In this document: positions 16,865 to 24,743 of the stretch, in pieces
How positions within the stretch are numbered: the stretch's first letter is position 1
How the letters are laid out: each line of letters begins with the position of its first letter
Origin: Amycolatopsis lurida
GTDB taxonomy: Bacteria; Actinomycetota; Actinomycetes; Mycobacteriales; Pseudonocardiaceae
Length of the DNA stretch: 64,000 bases
NCBI RefSeq assembly: GCF_900105055.1
Contig: NZ_FNTA01000004.1
Coordinates: 4,123,501-4,187,500 of the forward strand
Reading direction: 5' to 3'
Made by a program: the position numbers and the translations under genes
Notes under the pieces: generated by a model
The model's input: only the letters and a program-made list of their open reading frames with translations
What the model was told of the DNA's origin: nothing
The model's database searches: none

Positions 16865-17057
16865 ACACCTCCCTCCGCGGGGTAGCCGACGCGCCTCACG
16901 CCTCCCGATTCCGGGCTTGGCTTCGCGTCCGCTCCTGATCCCCGCGAAACGGCGGTGCGCTTTTTCGCGCCCGCGATCCGCTCCACCCCCTCTGGTGCCT
17001 CTCGAACGGCACCTCTCTGAACCCGAAAGGGAACCCGAAATGAAGGAGAAAAACCCC

Positions 17058-20000
17058 ATGCAATCCTGGGCAAAGCGCGGACTCCAGACCGCGTTGGTCA
17101 CGGGTGGGTTGTTGATGCTGGGCACCGGCATCGCCTCGGCCGACGAACACGTCAACCCCGACACCCCGGCCTCCCCGCTCGACGCGAACGTCACCGTTCC
17201 CATCGAGATCGACAACAACGCCATTGGCACGCCCCTCGGCCAGGCCGACCTCCCCGGCTACGAGGGAGAGGTCAGCACCAAGGCCGTCACCAAGCCCGTC
17301 TCGGACGCGCTGGACTCGGCTTCGTCGCCCGGCGGCAGCACCGACGGAATCGGCGGAGGGCTCCCCAGCCTTTCCGGCAAGAACGCGGTCCCGGCCCCGC
17401 TGGCGGCCAAGGACTCGGCCCGCCAGGTCAGCGGCGGGATGACCGGCGGTGGGTTCACCACCACGGACGACATCCTCAAGGGCAACAAGGTCGTCGGTGA
17501 CGTCGTCGTCCCGATCCAGATCGTCGACAACGCCATCGGCGTGATCGGCGACGCCGAGGTCGAGGGTGGCACCCACGACCAGACCTGGTCGCACAACCAG
17601 GACATCGAGACCACCGGTGAGGACTCCAGCCTCGCCGGGAACGTCGTGTCCCTCGACTGGGCGCTGCCCGTGCAGATCGCCGGCAACGCCGGTGGGCTCG
17701 CCGGCGGCACCGGCCGCGTGGTCGGCGGTTCCGCCAGCCAGAGCACCACCGAGACCGGCAACATCACCACCGACGGCGAGGGCTCCGCCCTGTCCGGCAA
17801 CGTGCTGGCCGGTCAGTTCGCCACCCCGGTCCAGGTCACCGGCAACGCCGCCTCCTGGATCATCGGCAACGCCAACAGCTCCGGCTACGAGGCCGAGACC
17901 GAGGCCACCTCCGGTGGCTGGATCGAGACCGACGGTGACGACTCCGCCCTCGGCGGCAACGTCGGCGCGGTGCCGATCGCCCTCCCGGCGAAGGTCAACG
18001 ACAACGCGGCCGCCGCGTGGGGTTCGCTCGCGAACTCCAACAGCAGCTCCTCTGCGGACGCCACCGCCGGTGACACCACGCCCGGCTGGGCCAACGTCCC
18101 CAGCTACGTCCAGACCTCCGGCGAGGACTCGGCCGTCGCGGGTAACGCGATCGTGCCGCAGACCGCGGACGTCGCGAACGTGGGCGGCGTGGCCGCCAGC
18201 TGGATCGGGCTCGCGAACACCGGCACCGAAGGCGGGACGAGCCAGTCCAGCACCGTCGACGCCGGTGGGTTCGTCAGCACCGAGGGCGAAGGCTCCGCCG
18301 GTGGCGGCAACATCGTCGACCCGGCCGTGGCCGCTCCCGTCGAGGTGACCTGCATCGCGGGCACCTACATCGGCAGCGCCAACGTCGCCTCGTGCGAGAA
18401 CACCGTCGACGCGAACGCCGGCGACGGCAGCCACACCACGGGTGACGACTCCACCCTCGCGGGCAACATCGTCAACACCCAGGCCGCGCTGGCCCCCGAG
18501 GTGTTCGGTGTCGCCGGCTCGCACATCGGACAGGCGACCGCCGAGGCGTCCGAGACGAAGACCGTGACCGCCGGCAACTACGACGGCACCACGGGCAACG
18601 ACTCCTCCGGCTCGGGCAACATCGTCCAGGTCCCGGCCGCCGTCCCGGCCGAGGTCTTCGGCGTCGGTGGCTCGTTCATCGGTCAGGGCACCGCCTCGGC
18701 CGAGGAGACCAAGGTCGTCACCGGTGGCGGCGGCGGGAACACCGCCGACGACAACGGCTTCCTCAGCTCCAACCTGGGCACCGTGCCGGTTTCGCTGCCG
18801 GTGCAGGCGTTCGGGATCGGTGGCGCGTTCATCGGCCAGGGCCACGGTGGCGCCGACGGTGACACCACCTCCACCGCGGGCGGCGACGTCCACGCGACCG
18901 GTGACGGTGGCGCGGGCTCGGGCAACCTGGTCTACGGCCCGGTCTCCCTGCCGGTCCAGGCGCACAACTTCGCCGCCGTGCTCGGCGGGATCGCCTCGGG
19001 CAAGGGCACGAACCTCACCGACTCGAGCGCGGGCGGCGACGCCACCGCCAACGGTGAAGAAGGCGCGCTGGCGGGCAACATCGTCCAGACGCCGATCGGC
19101 GGCGCGGTCCCGCTGACCGGGCACGGCATCGCCGGTGCGGGCATCGCCGAGGGCGAGAGCGTCAGCGACGTCCTGTCGGAGGCCGGCGGCGACGCCACCA
19201 CCAACGGTGACGAGGGTGCGGTCGCGGGCAACATCATCGGCGTGCAGGCGCTGCCGATCGTGCCGATCACGCACGACGCGGTCGCGGTCGCGGGTCTCGC
19301 CGACGCCGAAGGCTCCAACACCGTCGACGCCCTTTCGGGTGGAGACGTGGAGACCTCGGGTCTCGACGGATCGCTGTCGGGCAACATCCTCGACATCCCG
19401 GCCGCGGTCGACCCCGAGGTGTTCGGCAACGCCATCGCGGCGGTCGGCGGCGTGTCCGAGACCGAGGCGACCAGCATGATCACCGGCCAGGCCGGTGGCG
19501 ACAGCATCACCGACGGCAGCGGAGAGGCCCTCTCGGGCTTCAACTTCCACCACCCGTTCGTCTTCGTGGTGCCGCTGAACGAGTTCGAGATCCCGATCCT
19601 GGCGATCGCGGACGAGAACTCGGAGGACTTCACCGAGATCAACGGTGAGGAGTTCACCCGGACCTTCACCGACTCGGTCGGTTCGGAGATGCCGATCGAC
19701 GCGCTGCCCGCGCTGCCCTTCGGTGCCCCCACCCTGCCGTCGATGAACGGTGCCGGCGCCCTGCCCACCACCCCGGCGATCGGTGGCGCCCGCGCCGACG
19801 GTCCCCAGGTGGCGACCCTGCCGGTGCAGATGGCCGGTCTGACCGCGCTGAAGCAGCTGACCGCCGTCCCGACGATGCTGCCGAAGTCGGAACTGCCCGA
19901 GCTGCCCGGCACCCCGGCCCTGCCCGGTGTCCCGGCCCTGCCGAAGACCCCGGGTCTGCCCGGTGACGCCGCTCGTGCGGACGCCCCCAAGCTCGCCCAG

Positions 20001-20408
20001 CTGCCGGCCCTCCCGGCGCTGAACGGGCTGCCCACCGCGGGCAAGCTGCCGGTGCAGCTCCCGACCGCGGGCAAGCTGCCGGTGCAGCTGCCCACCGCGG
20101 GCACCCTGCCCACCGCGGGCACCCTGCCCACCGCGGGCACCCTGCCCACCGCGGGCACCCTGCCCACCGTGGGCAAGCTGCCGGTGCAGCTCCCGACCGC
20201 CGGCACCCTGCCCACCGCGGGCACCCTGCCCACCGCGGGTGCGCTGCCGGTGCAGCTGCCCGCCACGGGCACCCTGCCGGGCGTGAACAGCACCCCGGCG
20301 TTGCCGACCGCGCAGGTCCCGGCTCTGGCGGGCGTCGACTCGTCGCCGCTGAGCATGTTCCAGCGTTTCATCGGCACCCTGACCGGCAAGAAGTTCCACA
20401 CCATGTGA
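17058..20408 (+). CDS. Giant secreted surface protein with chaplin-like repeats and LPTAG-repeat tail
   Basis: 1,116 residues from the ATG at 17058, preferred over 17040 because AAGGAG lies 9 nt upstream. A signal peptide ends at ASA (about residue 27). About 13 repeats of 55-75 residues follow, each with the pattern TxGExSxxxGNxV...P..V.G.A..IG.A. Repeat 5/6 has a Cys pair 14 residues apart (VTCIAG...VASCEN), as in the chaplin domain. After a Phe/Glu-rich insert the tail is Leu/Pro/Ala-rich with nine LPTAG, one LPTVG and one LPATG. No C-terminal membrane helix. Likely a secreted or wall-associated structural, amyloid-type protein (inference). Confidence 0.8.
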   Translation: MQSWAKRGLQTALVTGGLLMLGTGIASADEHVNPDTPASPLDANVTVPIEIDNNAIGTPLGQADLPGYEGEVSTKAVTKPVSDALDSASSPGGSTDGIGGGLPSLSGKNAVPAPLAAKDSARQVSGGMTGGGFTTTDDILKGNKVVGDVVVPIQIVDNAIGVIGDAEVEGGTHDQTWSHNQDIETTGEDSSLAGNVVSLDWALPVQIAGNAGGLAGGTGRVVGGSASQSTTETGNITTDGEGSALSGNVLAGQFATPVQVTGNAASWIIGNANSSGYEAETEATSGGWIETDGDDSALGGNVGAVPIALPAKVNDNAAAAWGSLANSNSSSSADATAGDTTPGWANVPSYVQTSGEDSAVAGNAIVPQTADVANVGGVAASWIGLANTGTEGGTSQSSTVDAGGFVSTEGEGSAGGGNIVDPAVAAPVEVTCIAGTYIGSANVASCENTVDANAGDGSHTTGDDSTLAGNIVNTQAALAPEVFGVAGSHIGQATAEASETKTVTAGNYDGTTGNDSSGSGNIVQVPAAVPAEVFGVGGSFIGQGTASAEETKVVTGGGGGNTADDNGFLSSNLGTVPVSLPVQAFGIGGAFIGQGHGGADGDTTSTAGGDVHATGDGGAGSGNLVYGPVSLPVQAHNFAAVLGGIASGKGTNLTDSSAGGDATANGEEGALAGNIVQTPIGGAVPLTGHGIAGAGIAEGESVSDVLSEAGGDATTNGDEGAVAGNIIGVQALPIVPITHDAVAVAGLADAEGSNTVDALSGGDVETSGLDGSLSGNILDIPAAVDPEVFGNAIAAVGGVSETEATSMITGQAGGDSITDGSGEALSGFNFHHPFVFVVPLNEFEIPILAIADENSEDFTEINGEEFTRTFTDSVGSEMPIDALPALPFGAPTLPSMNGAGALPTTPAIGGARADGPQVATLPVQMAGLTALKQLTAVPTMLPKSELPELPGTPALPGVPALPKTPGLPGDAARADAPKLAQLPALPALNGLPTAGKLPVQLPTAGKLPVQLPTAGTLPTAGTLPTAGTLPTAGTLPTVGKLPVQLPTAGTLPTAGTLPTAGALPVQLPATGTLPGVNSTPALPTAQVPALAGVDSSPLSMFQRFIGTLTGKKFHTM
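17610..19560 (+). repeat. Thirteen degenerate coding repeats (chaplin-like)
   Basis: The marker T-x-G-(E/D)-x-(S/G)-x-x-x-(G/S)-N recurs 13 times, at spacings of roughly 50-75 codons. Later copies drop the DS pair (GEEGALAGN, GDEGAVAGN) and the last is degenerate (GSGEALSGF). Divergence between copies shows an old expansion rather than recent slippage. Confidence 0.8.
20028..20280 (+). repeat. 18-bp tandem repeats encoding LPTAGT units
   Basis: Units of CTGCCCACCGCGGGCACC, nearly identical at DNA level, run head to tail, interrupted by 12-bp LPVQ inserts. Near-perfect identity suggests recent or ongoing slippage and probable length variation between strains. Confidence 0.85.
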
Positions 20409-20442
20409 ACCTGCCAGTCGGCTAGCGCCACTGAATGAACCG

Positions 20443-20475
20443 AAGCGGGCCCGGGAGACACTCCCGGGCCCGCTT
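20443..20475. terminator. Bidirectional terminator hairpin
   Basis: A perfect 15-bp stem, AAGCGGGCCCGGGAG/CTCCCGGGCCCGCTT, with a 3-nt loop sits between the chaplin-like gene and the convergent ROK gene. It is flanked by A on one side and TTTG on the other, so it can serve both. Confidence 0.9.
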
Positions 20476-20485
20476 TGTGTTCTGT

Positions 20486-21676
20486 TCAGCCCCCGGGGGT
20501 GAACAGCGCGTCTTGGGCGGCGCCCATCGCGGTCAGCACCGCGCCTTCCAGCACCGCGCCGCCGCCGACGGTGCCCGCACGGACCTCGGTCCGCAGCGGC
20601 GAGATCTCCGAGAGCCGACGGCTCACCCTGGACGCCAGCGCGTCGCCGCCGGCCCGTCCGATCTCCCCGCCCAGCACGAGACAGCCCGGATCCAGGACCG
20701 CGGTGACCGCGGCGGCACCGATCGCGATCCGCTCCGCGACGATCTCCAGAAACTCCTCGGCGTTCGCGTCGATCGCGTACCCGACAGCCGCCTCGGCCGC
20801 TTCGGCGTTGTCGCCCGTCGAAGCCGGGATGCCGTGCGCGCGGGCGAGTTCGCAGATCGCGGCGCTGCCCGCCAGGGTATGGAAGCCGCCGTCGCAGTCG
20901 GTCGCCGTCGGCAGCCTTCCGGGGCCCAGCATCGGCAGGAACCCGATCTCCCCCGCGCCGCCCGACGCGCCCCGCCGCAGTGAACCGTCGAGGACGACGG
21001 CCGCGCCGACACCGAAACCCAGCCACAGCAGCACGAACGTGTCCCGGTCGCGGGCGGCGCCGAGCCGCTGTTCGGCGGCGGCCGCGAGGTTGACCTCGTT
21101 CTCCAGCAGCACCGGGACACCGAGCCGTCGCCGGAGTTCGTCGACAAGTCTCCCGTGCCACGCGGGCAAGCCGCCGGCGTGCCGCAGGCCGCCGGTCGCC
21201 GGGTCGACCAGACCGGGAGCGCCGACGGCGATCGTGTGCAGCTCGGTCGCGCCCGCCTCGGCGGTGGTGGCCTCCAGCAGGGCGATCGCCCGCTCGACGG
21301 CGACCTCGGTGTCGACGTCCAGGTCGAACGGCAGCGAGGCCTCCGCTCGGGTCCGGCCCAGCAGGTCCGCGACCGAAACGGCCACGCCGTGGGTGCGGAC
21401 GTCGAGGCCGGCGAGGTAGGCGCGTTCGGCGACGATGCCGTACAGCTTCGCGTTCGGGCCGCGGCGTTCCGCGCCCGCCTCGCCGACGATCTCGATCAGC
21501 CCGGCGTCCTGGAGGCGTTCCACGAGGTCCGCGACCGTCGGCCGGGAAAGCCCGGTCAACGTTTTGAGCTGGGCGGCCGTCAGGGCGCCTTCGCGGTGCA
21601 GGAGGTCGAGAGCGAGGCGGTCGTTGATGGCACGTGCCGTGCTCGGGGAGGCGGACGGCATCCGGATGACACTCAC
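20486..21676 (-). CDS. ROK family transcriptional regulator
   Basis: 396 residues. The N-terminal winged helix (about residues 15-75) reads LLHREGALTAAQLKTLTGLSRPTVADLVERL. The ROK sugar-kinase-like domain follows, with ATP-site remnants (VLLWLGFGVGAAVVLDGSL) and LVLGGEIGRAGG near the C-terminus. The usual ROK zinc cluster CxCGxxGC is not intact, as in many ROK repressors. Divergent from an MFS gene across a 90-bp gap holding a TATCAGG-N7-CCTGATA palindrome. It probably represses that transporter in response to a sugar. Confidence 0.87.
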   Translation of the reverse strand: MSVIRMPSASPSTARAINDRLALDLLHREGALTAAQLKTLTGLSRPTVADLVERLQDAGLIEIVGEAGAERRGPNAKLYGIVAERAYLAGLDVRTHGVAVSVADLLGRTRAEASLPFDLDVDTEVAVERAIALLEATTAEAGATELHTIAVGAPGLVDPATGGLRHAGGLPAWHGRLVDELRRRLGVPVLLENEVNLAAAAEQRLGAARDRDTFVLLWLGFGVGAAVVLDGSLRRGASGGAGEIGFLPMLGPGRLPTATDCDGGFHTLAGSAAICELARAHGIPASTGDNAEAAEAAVGYAIDANAEEFLEIVAERIAIGAAAVTAVLDPGCLVLGGEIGRAGGDALASRVSRRLSEISPLRTEVRAGTVGGGAVLEGAVLTAMGAAQDALFTPGG

Positions 21677-21699
21677 CGGCAGATCCTCCCAGAATTAAT

Positions 21700-21720
21700 T
21701 ATCAGGTTCCCTTCCTGATA
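21700..21720. promoter_or_regulatory. Candidate ROK operator
   Basis: TATCAGG-N7-CCTGATA, a perfect 7-bp inverted repeat next to TTAATT (21695-21700), stands in the divergent promoter region of the ROK regulator and the MFS gene. The AT-rich composition contrasts with its surroundings. Confidence 0.7.
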
Positions 21721-21766
21721 GTTTACGCTGACGCCGTCGAGTCGTCTCATGGACCTTGGGGGCCCA

Positions 21767-22933
21767 GTGACCAACACAGTGGAAACCGTCGGCGGGCCGA
21801 CGCGGCGGGTGCGGCAGGCGCGGCTCGCCACGGCCGCCGTCTTCGCCGTGCACGGCGCGGTGACCGGCAGTTTCGCCACCCGGATCCCGTGGATCCAGGA
21901 GCACGCGGGGATCAGCGCGGGCCAGCTCGGCCTCGCGCTCGCCTTCCCCGCCATCGGTGCTTCGCTCACCATGCCGCTCGCCGCGCGGATCGGGCACCGG
22001 CTCGGCAGCAGGCTCGGGCTCCGGCTGCTGCTCGCGTACTGGACGCTGGCGCTGATCCTCCCGGCCCTTGCGGGGAACCTCTTCACCCTGTGCCTCGCGT
22101 TGTTCGTCATGGGCACCGCGGCGGGTACCTCCGACGTGTTGATGAACGCCCTCGGCGTCGACGTCGAGGAGAGGATGGGCAAGTCGGTCATGTCGGGGCT
22201 GCACGGCATGTGGACCACCGGTGCGCTCGTCGGCTCCGCCGCGGGCACGCTCGCCGCACATGCCGGGCTGGACGCCCGGATCCACTTCGCGATCGCGTCG
22301 GCCGTGCTCACCGTCGCCGGCGCGCTCATCTGTCAGGGCGTCTTCGACGTCCGCAGCGCACCGGACGAGAACCCGCCGCCGAGGTTCGCGTTGCCGCCGA
22401 AATCGGCCGTGATCATCGGCGCGGTGGCGTTCTGCGCCGTCTTCGCCGAAGGGGCGAGCCTCGACTGGTCCGCCGTCTACCTGCGTGACGTCCTCGGCAC
22501 CTCGCCGGGGATCGCCGCGGCCTCGACCACCGCGTTCACCTGCACGATGGCGGTCGCCCGCCTCTCGGGCGACGCGCTGGTGCGGCGCTTCGGCTCGGTC
22601 AACACCGTCCGCGCGGGTGGCGCCTTCGCGACACTGGGCGGGTTGCTGGTCGTCTTCGCCGTCCATCCGGTGATGGCGATGGCCGGTTTCGCCCTGATCG
22701 GGCTCGGCGTCTCCGTCGTCGTGCCTCTCGCTTTCGCGGCGGCCGGACGCAGCGGGCCGACGCCGAGCCAGTCGATCGCGGGCGTCGCGACCATCACCTA
22801 TTCGTCGGGTCTCGTGGCGCCGTCGCTGATCGGCGGGATCGCCGACCTGACGTCGCTGACGATGTCGTTCGCGGTGGTCACGCTGCTGGCGCTCGGCCTG
22901 GTGGCGGGCGCCGGCGTCCTTCGAACCCGCTAG
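21767..22933 (+). CDS. MFS transporter (YbjJ-like)
   Basis: 388 residues from GTG 21767, which has GGGGG just upstream. An in-frame ATG at 21749 would add six residues. Twelve hydrophobic segments; N-terminus HGAVTGSFATRIPWIQEHAGIS and MNALGVDVEERMGKSVMSGLHG are typical of the YbjJ branch of MFS. Substrate unknown; the divergent ROK regulator suggests a sugar or sugar derivative. The last bases overlap the stop of the convergent dioxygenase gene. Confidence 0.83.
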   Translation: MTNTVETVGGPTRRVRQARLATAAVFAVHGAVTGSFATRIPWIQEHAGISAGQLGLALAFPAIGASLTMPLAARIGHRLGSRLGLRLLLAYWTLALILPALAGNLFTLCLALFVMGTAAGTSDVLMNALGVDVEERMGKSVMSGLHGMWTTGALVGSAAGTLAAHAGLDARIHFAIASAVLTVAGALICQGVFDVRSAPDENPPPRFALPPKSAVIIGAVAFCAVFAEGASLDWSAVYLRDVLGTSPGIAAASTTAFTCTMAVARLSGDALVRRFGSVNTVRAGGAFATLGGLLVVFAVHPVMAMAGFALIGLGVSVVVPLAFAAAGRSGPTPSQSIAGVATITYSSGLVAPSLIGGIADLTSLTMSFAVVTLLALGLVAGAGVLRTR

Positions 22934-23700
22934 TCGAACTGGAGGGAACGCTTGGCGAGGCCGTGCCAGTAGCCGTCGATCACGGTCTCCCCTTTGCCCT
23001 CCGAAGAGGCTGCGCCGAGCGAGACGAACAGCGGCGCGAAGTGTTCGATCCTGGGGTGCGCGAGGGCCGCGGCGGGTGCCTTGTGCTGGAAGTCCAGCAA
23101 CGCATCGAGGTCGCCTTCACGCAGGGTTTCCGCACCCCAGTGGTCGAATTCGCTCGACCACGACGGTGGCGCCCCGTCGGTGCCGTCGGTCTGGCCCAGT
23201 GCGCTCAGGTTGTGGGTGAAGAAGCCGCTGCCGATGATCAGCACGCCTTCGTCGCGCAGCGGCGCGAGCTTCCGGCCGAGGTCGAACAGCTCCCGCGGGT
23301 CCAGCGACGGCATGGACACCTGCAGCACCGGGATGTCGGCGTCCGGGTACATCTCCACGAGCGGGACGTACGCGCCGTGGTCGAGGCCGCGATCGGGCGC
23401 GTCGTGCACCGGCGTCCGGGTCGAGCGCAGGAGCTTCCGCACCTTGTCCGCCAGTTCGGGAGCGCCGGGCGCGGCGTATTCCACCTGGTAGTAGCGATCC
23501 GGGAACCCCCAGAAGTCGTAGACCAGCGGCACTGTGGTGGTGGCGCCGAGGGTCAGCGGTGCCTCTTCCCAGTGTGCCGAGACGACGAGGATCGCTTTCG
23601 GTTTCTCGAGGTCCGCCGACCAGCCGGCGAGCTGGCGAGTCCAGGTGGCGTCGTCGGCGAGCGGCGGCGCGCCGTGGCTGAGGTAGAGCACCGGCGTCAT
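22930..23700 (-). CDS. DODA-type (LigB family) extradiol dioxygenase
   Basis: 256 residues from ATG 23700. Zn/Fe-dependent ring-opening or DOPA-4,5-dioxygenase-like enzyme. Metal and active-site motifs are visible: LYLSHGAPPL (His at about 9), VVSAHWEE (His about 49), GLDHGAYVPL (His about 113), IGSGFFTHNL (His about 168). The physiological substrate of bacterial YgiD-like members is uncertain. Divergent from a MarR regulator with a good operator between them, suggesting induction by an aromatic or electrophilic compound. Confidence 0.88.
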   Translation of the reverse strand: MTPVLYLSHGAPPLADDATWTRQLAGWSADLEKPKAILVVSAHWEEAPLTLGATTTVPLVYDFWGFPDRYYQVEYAAPGAPELADKVRKLLRSTRTPVHDAPDRGLDHGAYVPLVEMYPDADIPVLQVSMPSLDPRELFDLGRKLAPLRDEGVLIIGSGFFTHNLSALGQTDGTDGAPPSWSSEFDHWGAETLREGDLDALLDFQHKAPAAALAHPRIEHFAPLFVSLGAASSEGKGETVIDGYWHGLAKRSLQFD

Positions 23701-23710
23701 GTCAGCTCCA

Positions 23711-23732
23711 GGTGTTTGAACTTTCAACTACC
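23711..23732. promoter_or_regulatory. Candidate MarR operator
   Basis: GGTgtTTGAActTTCAActACC: TTGAA-CT-TTCAA at the core, with flanking GGT/ACC completing a 22-bp interrupted palindrome. It lies 11 bp before the dioxygenase start and upstream of the divergent MarR gene. TTGAA-N2-TTCAA fits the usual MarR pattern. Confidence 0.75.
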
Positions 23733-23849
23733 AGGATAGACGACGTCGCCAGGCTTCGTCTTATTCCCGCACGAGGTTGGCCGGCGTCCGGCTTCAGGGA
23801 TACTTCTTCGGGTAGGGCGGCAAGTACAGGCACTTGGTGAGGACGAGCG

Positions 23850-24311
23850 ATGACGGACGCCGTGGCCGACGTGGAACGCGCGATGATCGCCATCCGGCGG
23901 AGCCAGGCGAGGCGATCGCTGTCGAAACTCGCCCGCGACCGCGCCGAGACCATGCCGGACCAGGCGATTCAGGGACTTCTCGACGCCGTCGAGGCGGCCG
24001 GGGAGAGCGGCGAATCCGGGACCGTCACCAGTCTCGCCGCCGCGCTGGCCATCGACCAGCCGCGAGCGAGCCGTCTCGTCGCCCGCGCGGTCGAGGACGG
24101 TTTTCTCCGGCGCGAAGCCGATCAGCGCGACGGCCGCCGCGCCGTCCTCGTGCTCACCGAGACCGGCCGCGCCGAAGTGGCGCGCATGCACGAATTCCGC
24201 CGCTCGGTGTTCGCCGAGGCGATGGCGGACTGGACGGACGACGACCGCCGCGAGTTCGCCCGGCTGCTGACCGCGTTCGTCCGGAACTACGGGGCACTCG
24301 GCGTGAAGTAG
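23850..24311 (+). CDS. MarR family transcriptional regulator
   Basis: 153 residues. The winged helix reads TVTSLAAALAIDQPRASRLVARAVEDGFLRREADQRDGRRAVLVLTETGRAEV (about residues 58-110), with the basic DQRDGRRA wing loop typical of the family. It is flanked by dimerisation helices. Divergent from the DODA dioxygenase and probably its repressor. Its 3' end overlaps the convergent VOC gene by 25 bp. Confidence 0.88.
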   Translation: MTDAVADVERAMIAIRRSQARRSLSKLARDRAETMPDQAIQGLLDAVEAAGESGESGTVTSLAAALAIDQPRASRLVARAVEDGFLRREADQRDGRRAVLVLTETGRAEVARMHEFRRSVFAEAMADWTDDDRREFARLLTAFVRNYGALGVK

Positions 24312-24658
24312 TTGACCAGGTTGCCGTCGGGGTCGCGGAACAGCAGCGACCGGTTCCCCCACGGCATCGTGGTCGGCTCCTGCACGATCTCGGCCAGGCC
24401 TGCCAGCCGCTCGTGCTCCCGGTCGACGTCCTCCACGCGGAACTCGAGGATCGCCGTGCGGTTCGACTCGGGCACCGCGGCTCCCGCGCCGAACAGCCGC
24501 ATCGTCTCGGCGCTGCCGATCGCCAAGATGCACGACGGGCCGACGAGTTCGGCGAACTGCTCGGAACGCCAGCGCGCGGCGAGGCCGGTCGCCTTTTCGT
24601 AGAACCCGGCGAGGCGGGCGACGTCATGGGTGATCACGCGGACGGAAACGAACTGCAT
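24287..24658 (-). CDS. VOC family protein (glyoxalase/bleomycin resistance fold)
   Basis: 123 residues from ATG 24658. Two beta-alpha-beta-beta-beta modules: MQFVSVRVITHDVARLAGFYEKATGL in the first, and ILEFRVEDVDREHERL...PWGNRSLLFRDPDGNLVNYF in the second. The final motif carries the usual metal Asn/Glu region. It could be a lyase, dioxygenase or drug-binding protein. Divergent from a WYL regulator across a perfect palindrome and probably controlled by it. Confidence 0.82.
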   Translation of the reverse strand: MQFVSVRVITHDVARLAGFYEKATGLAARWRSEQFAELVGPSCILAIGSAETMRLFGAGAAVPESNRTAILEFRVEDVDREHERLAGLAEIVQEPTTMPWGNRSLLFRDPDGNLVNYFTPSAP

Positions 24659-24707
24659 GGCTGGTCCTTTCGGTGCCGGAAAGCGGGACACCGGCCACGC
24701 TAGGAGC

Positions 24708-24734
24708 AATACCGGGCAGAATCCGCCCGGTATT
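24708..24734. promoter_or_regulatory. Perfect inverted repeat, candidate WYL-regulator operator
   Basis: AATACCGGGC-N7-GCCCGGTATT has perfect 10-bp arms. It ends 9 bp before the GTG of the WYL regulator gene and about 50 bp before the divergent VOC gene. Placement fits joint autoregulation and control of the VOC gene. Confidence 0.8.
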
Positions 24735-24743
24735 CTTCTCGCT

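Noticed and set aside
20028..20280. Genuine LPxTG sortase anchor of the chaplin-like protein
   Set aside because: LPTAG/LPATG motifs are internal, and no hydrophobic helix plus basic tail follows at the C-terminus.
16896..21161. A 1,421-residue minus-strand open frame
   Set aside because: It is the antisense shadow of the repetitive chaplin-like gene, with compositionally biased Gly/Arg/Val content and no start or domain.
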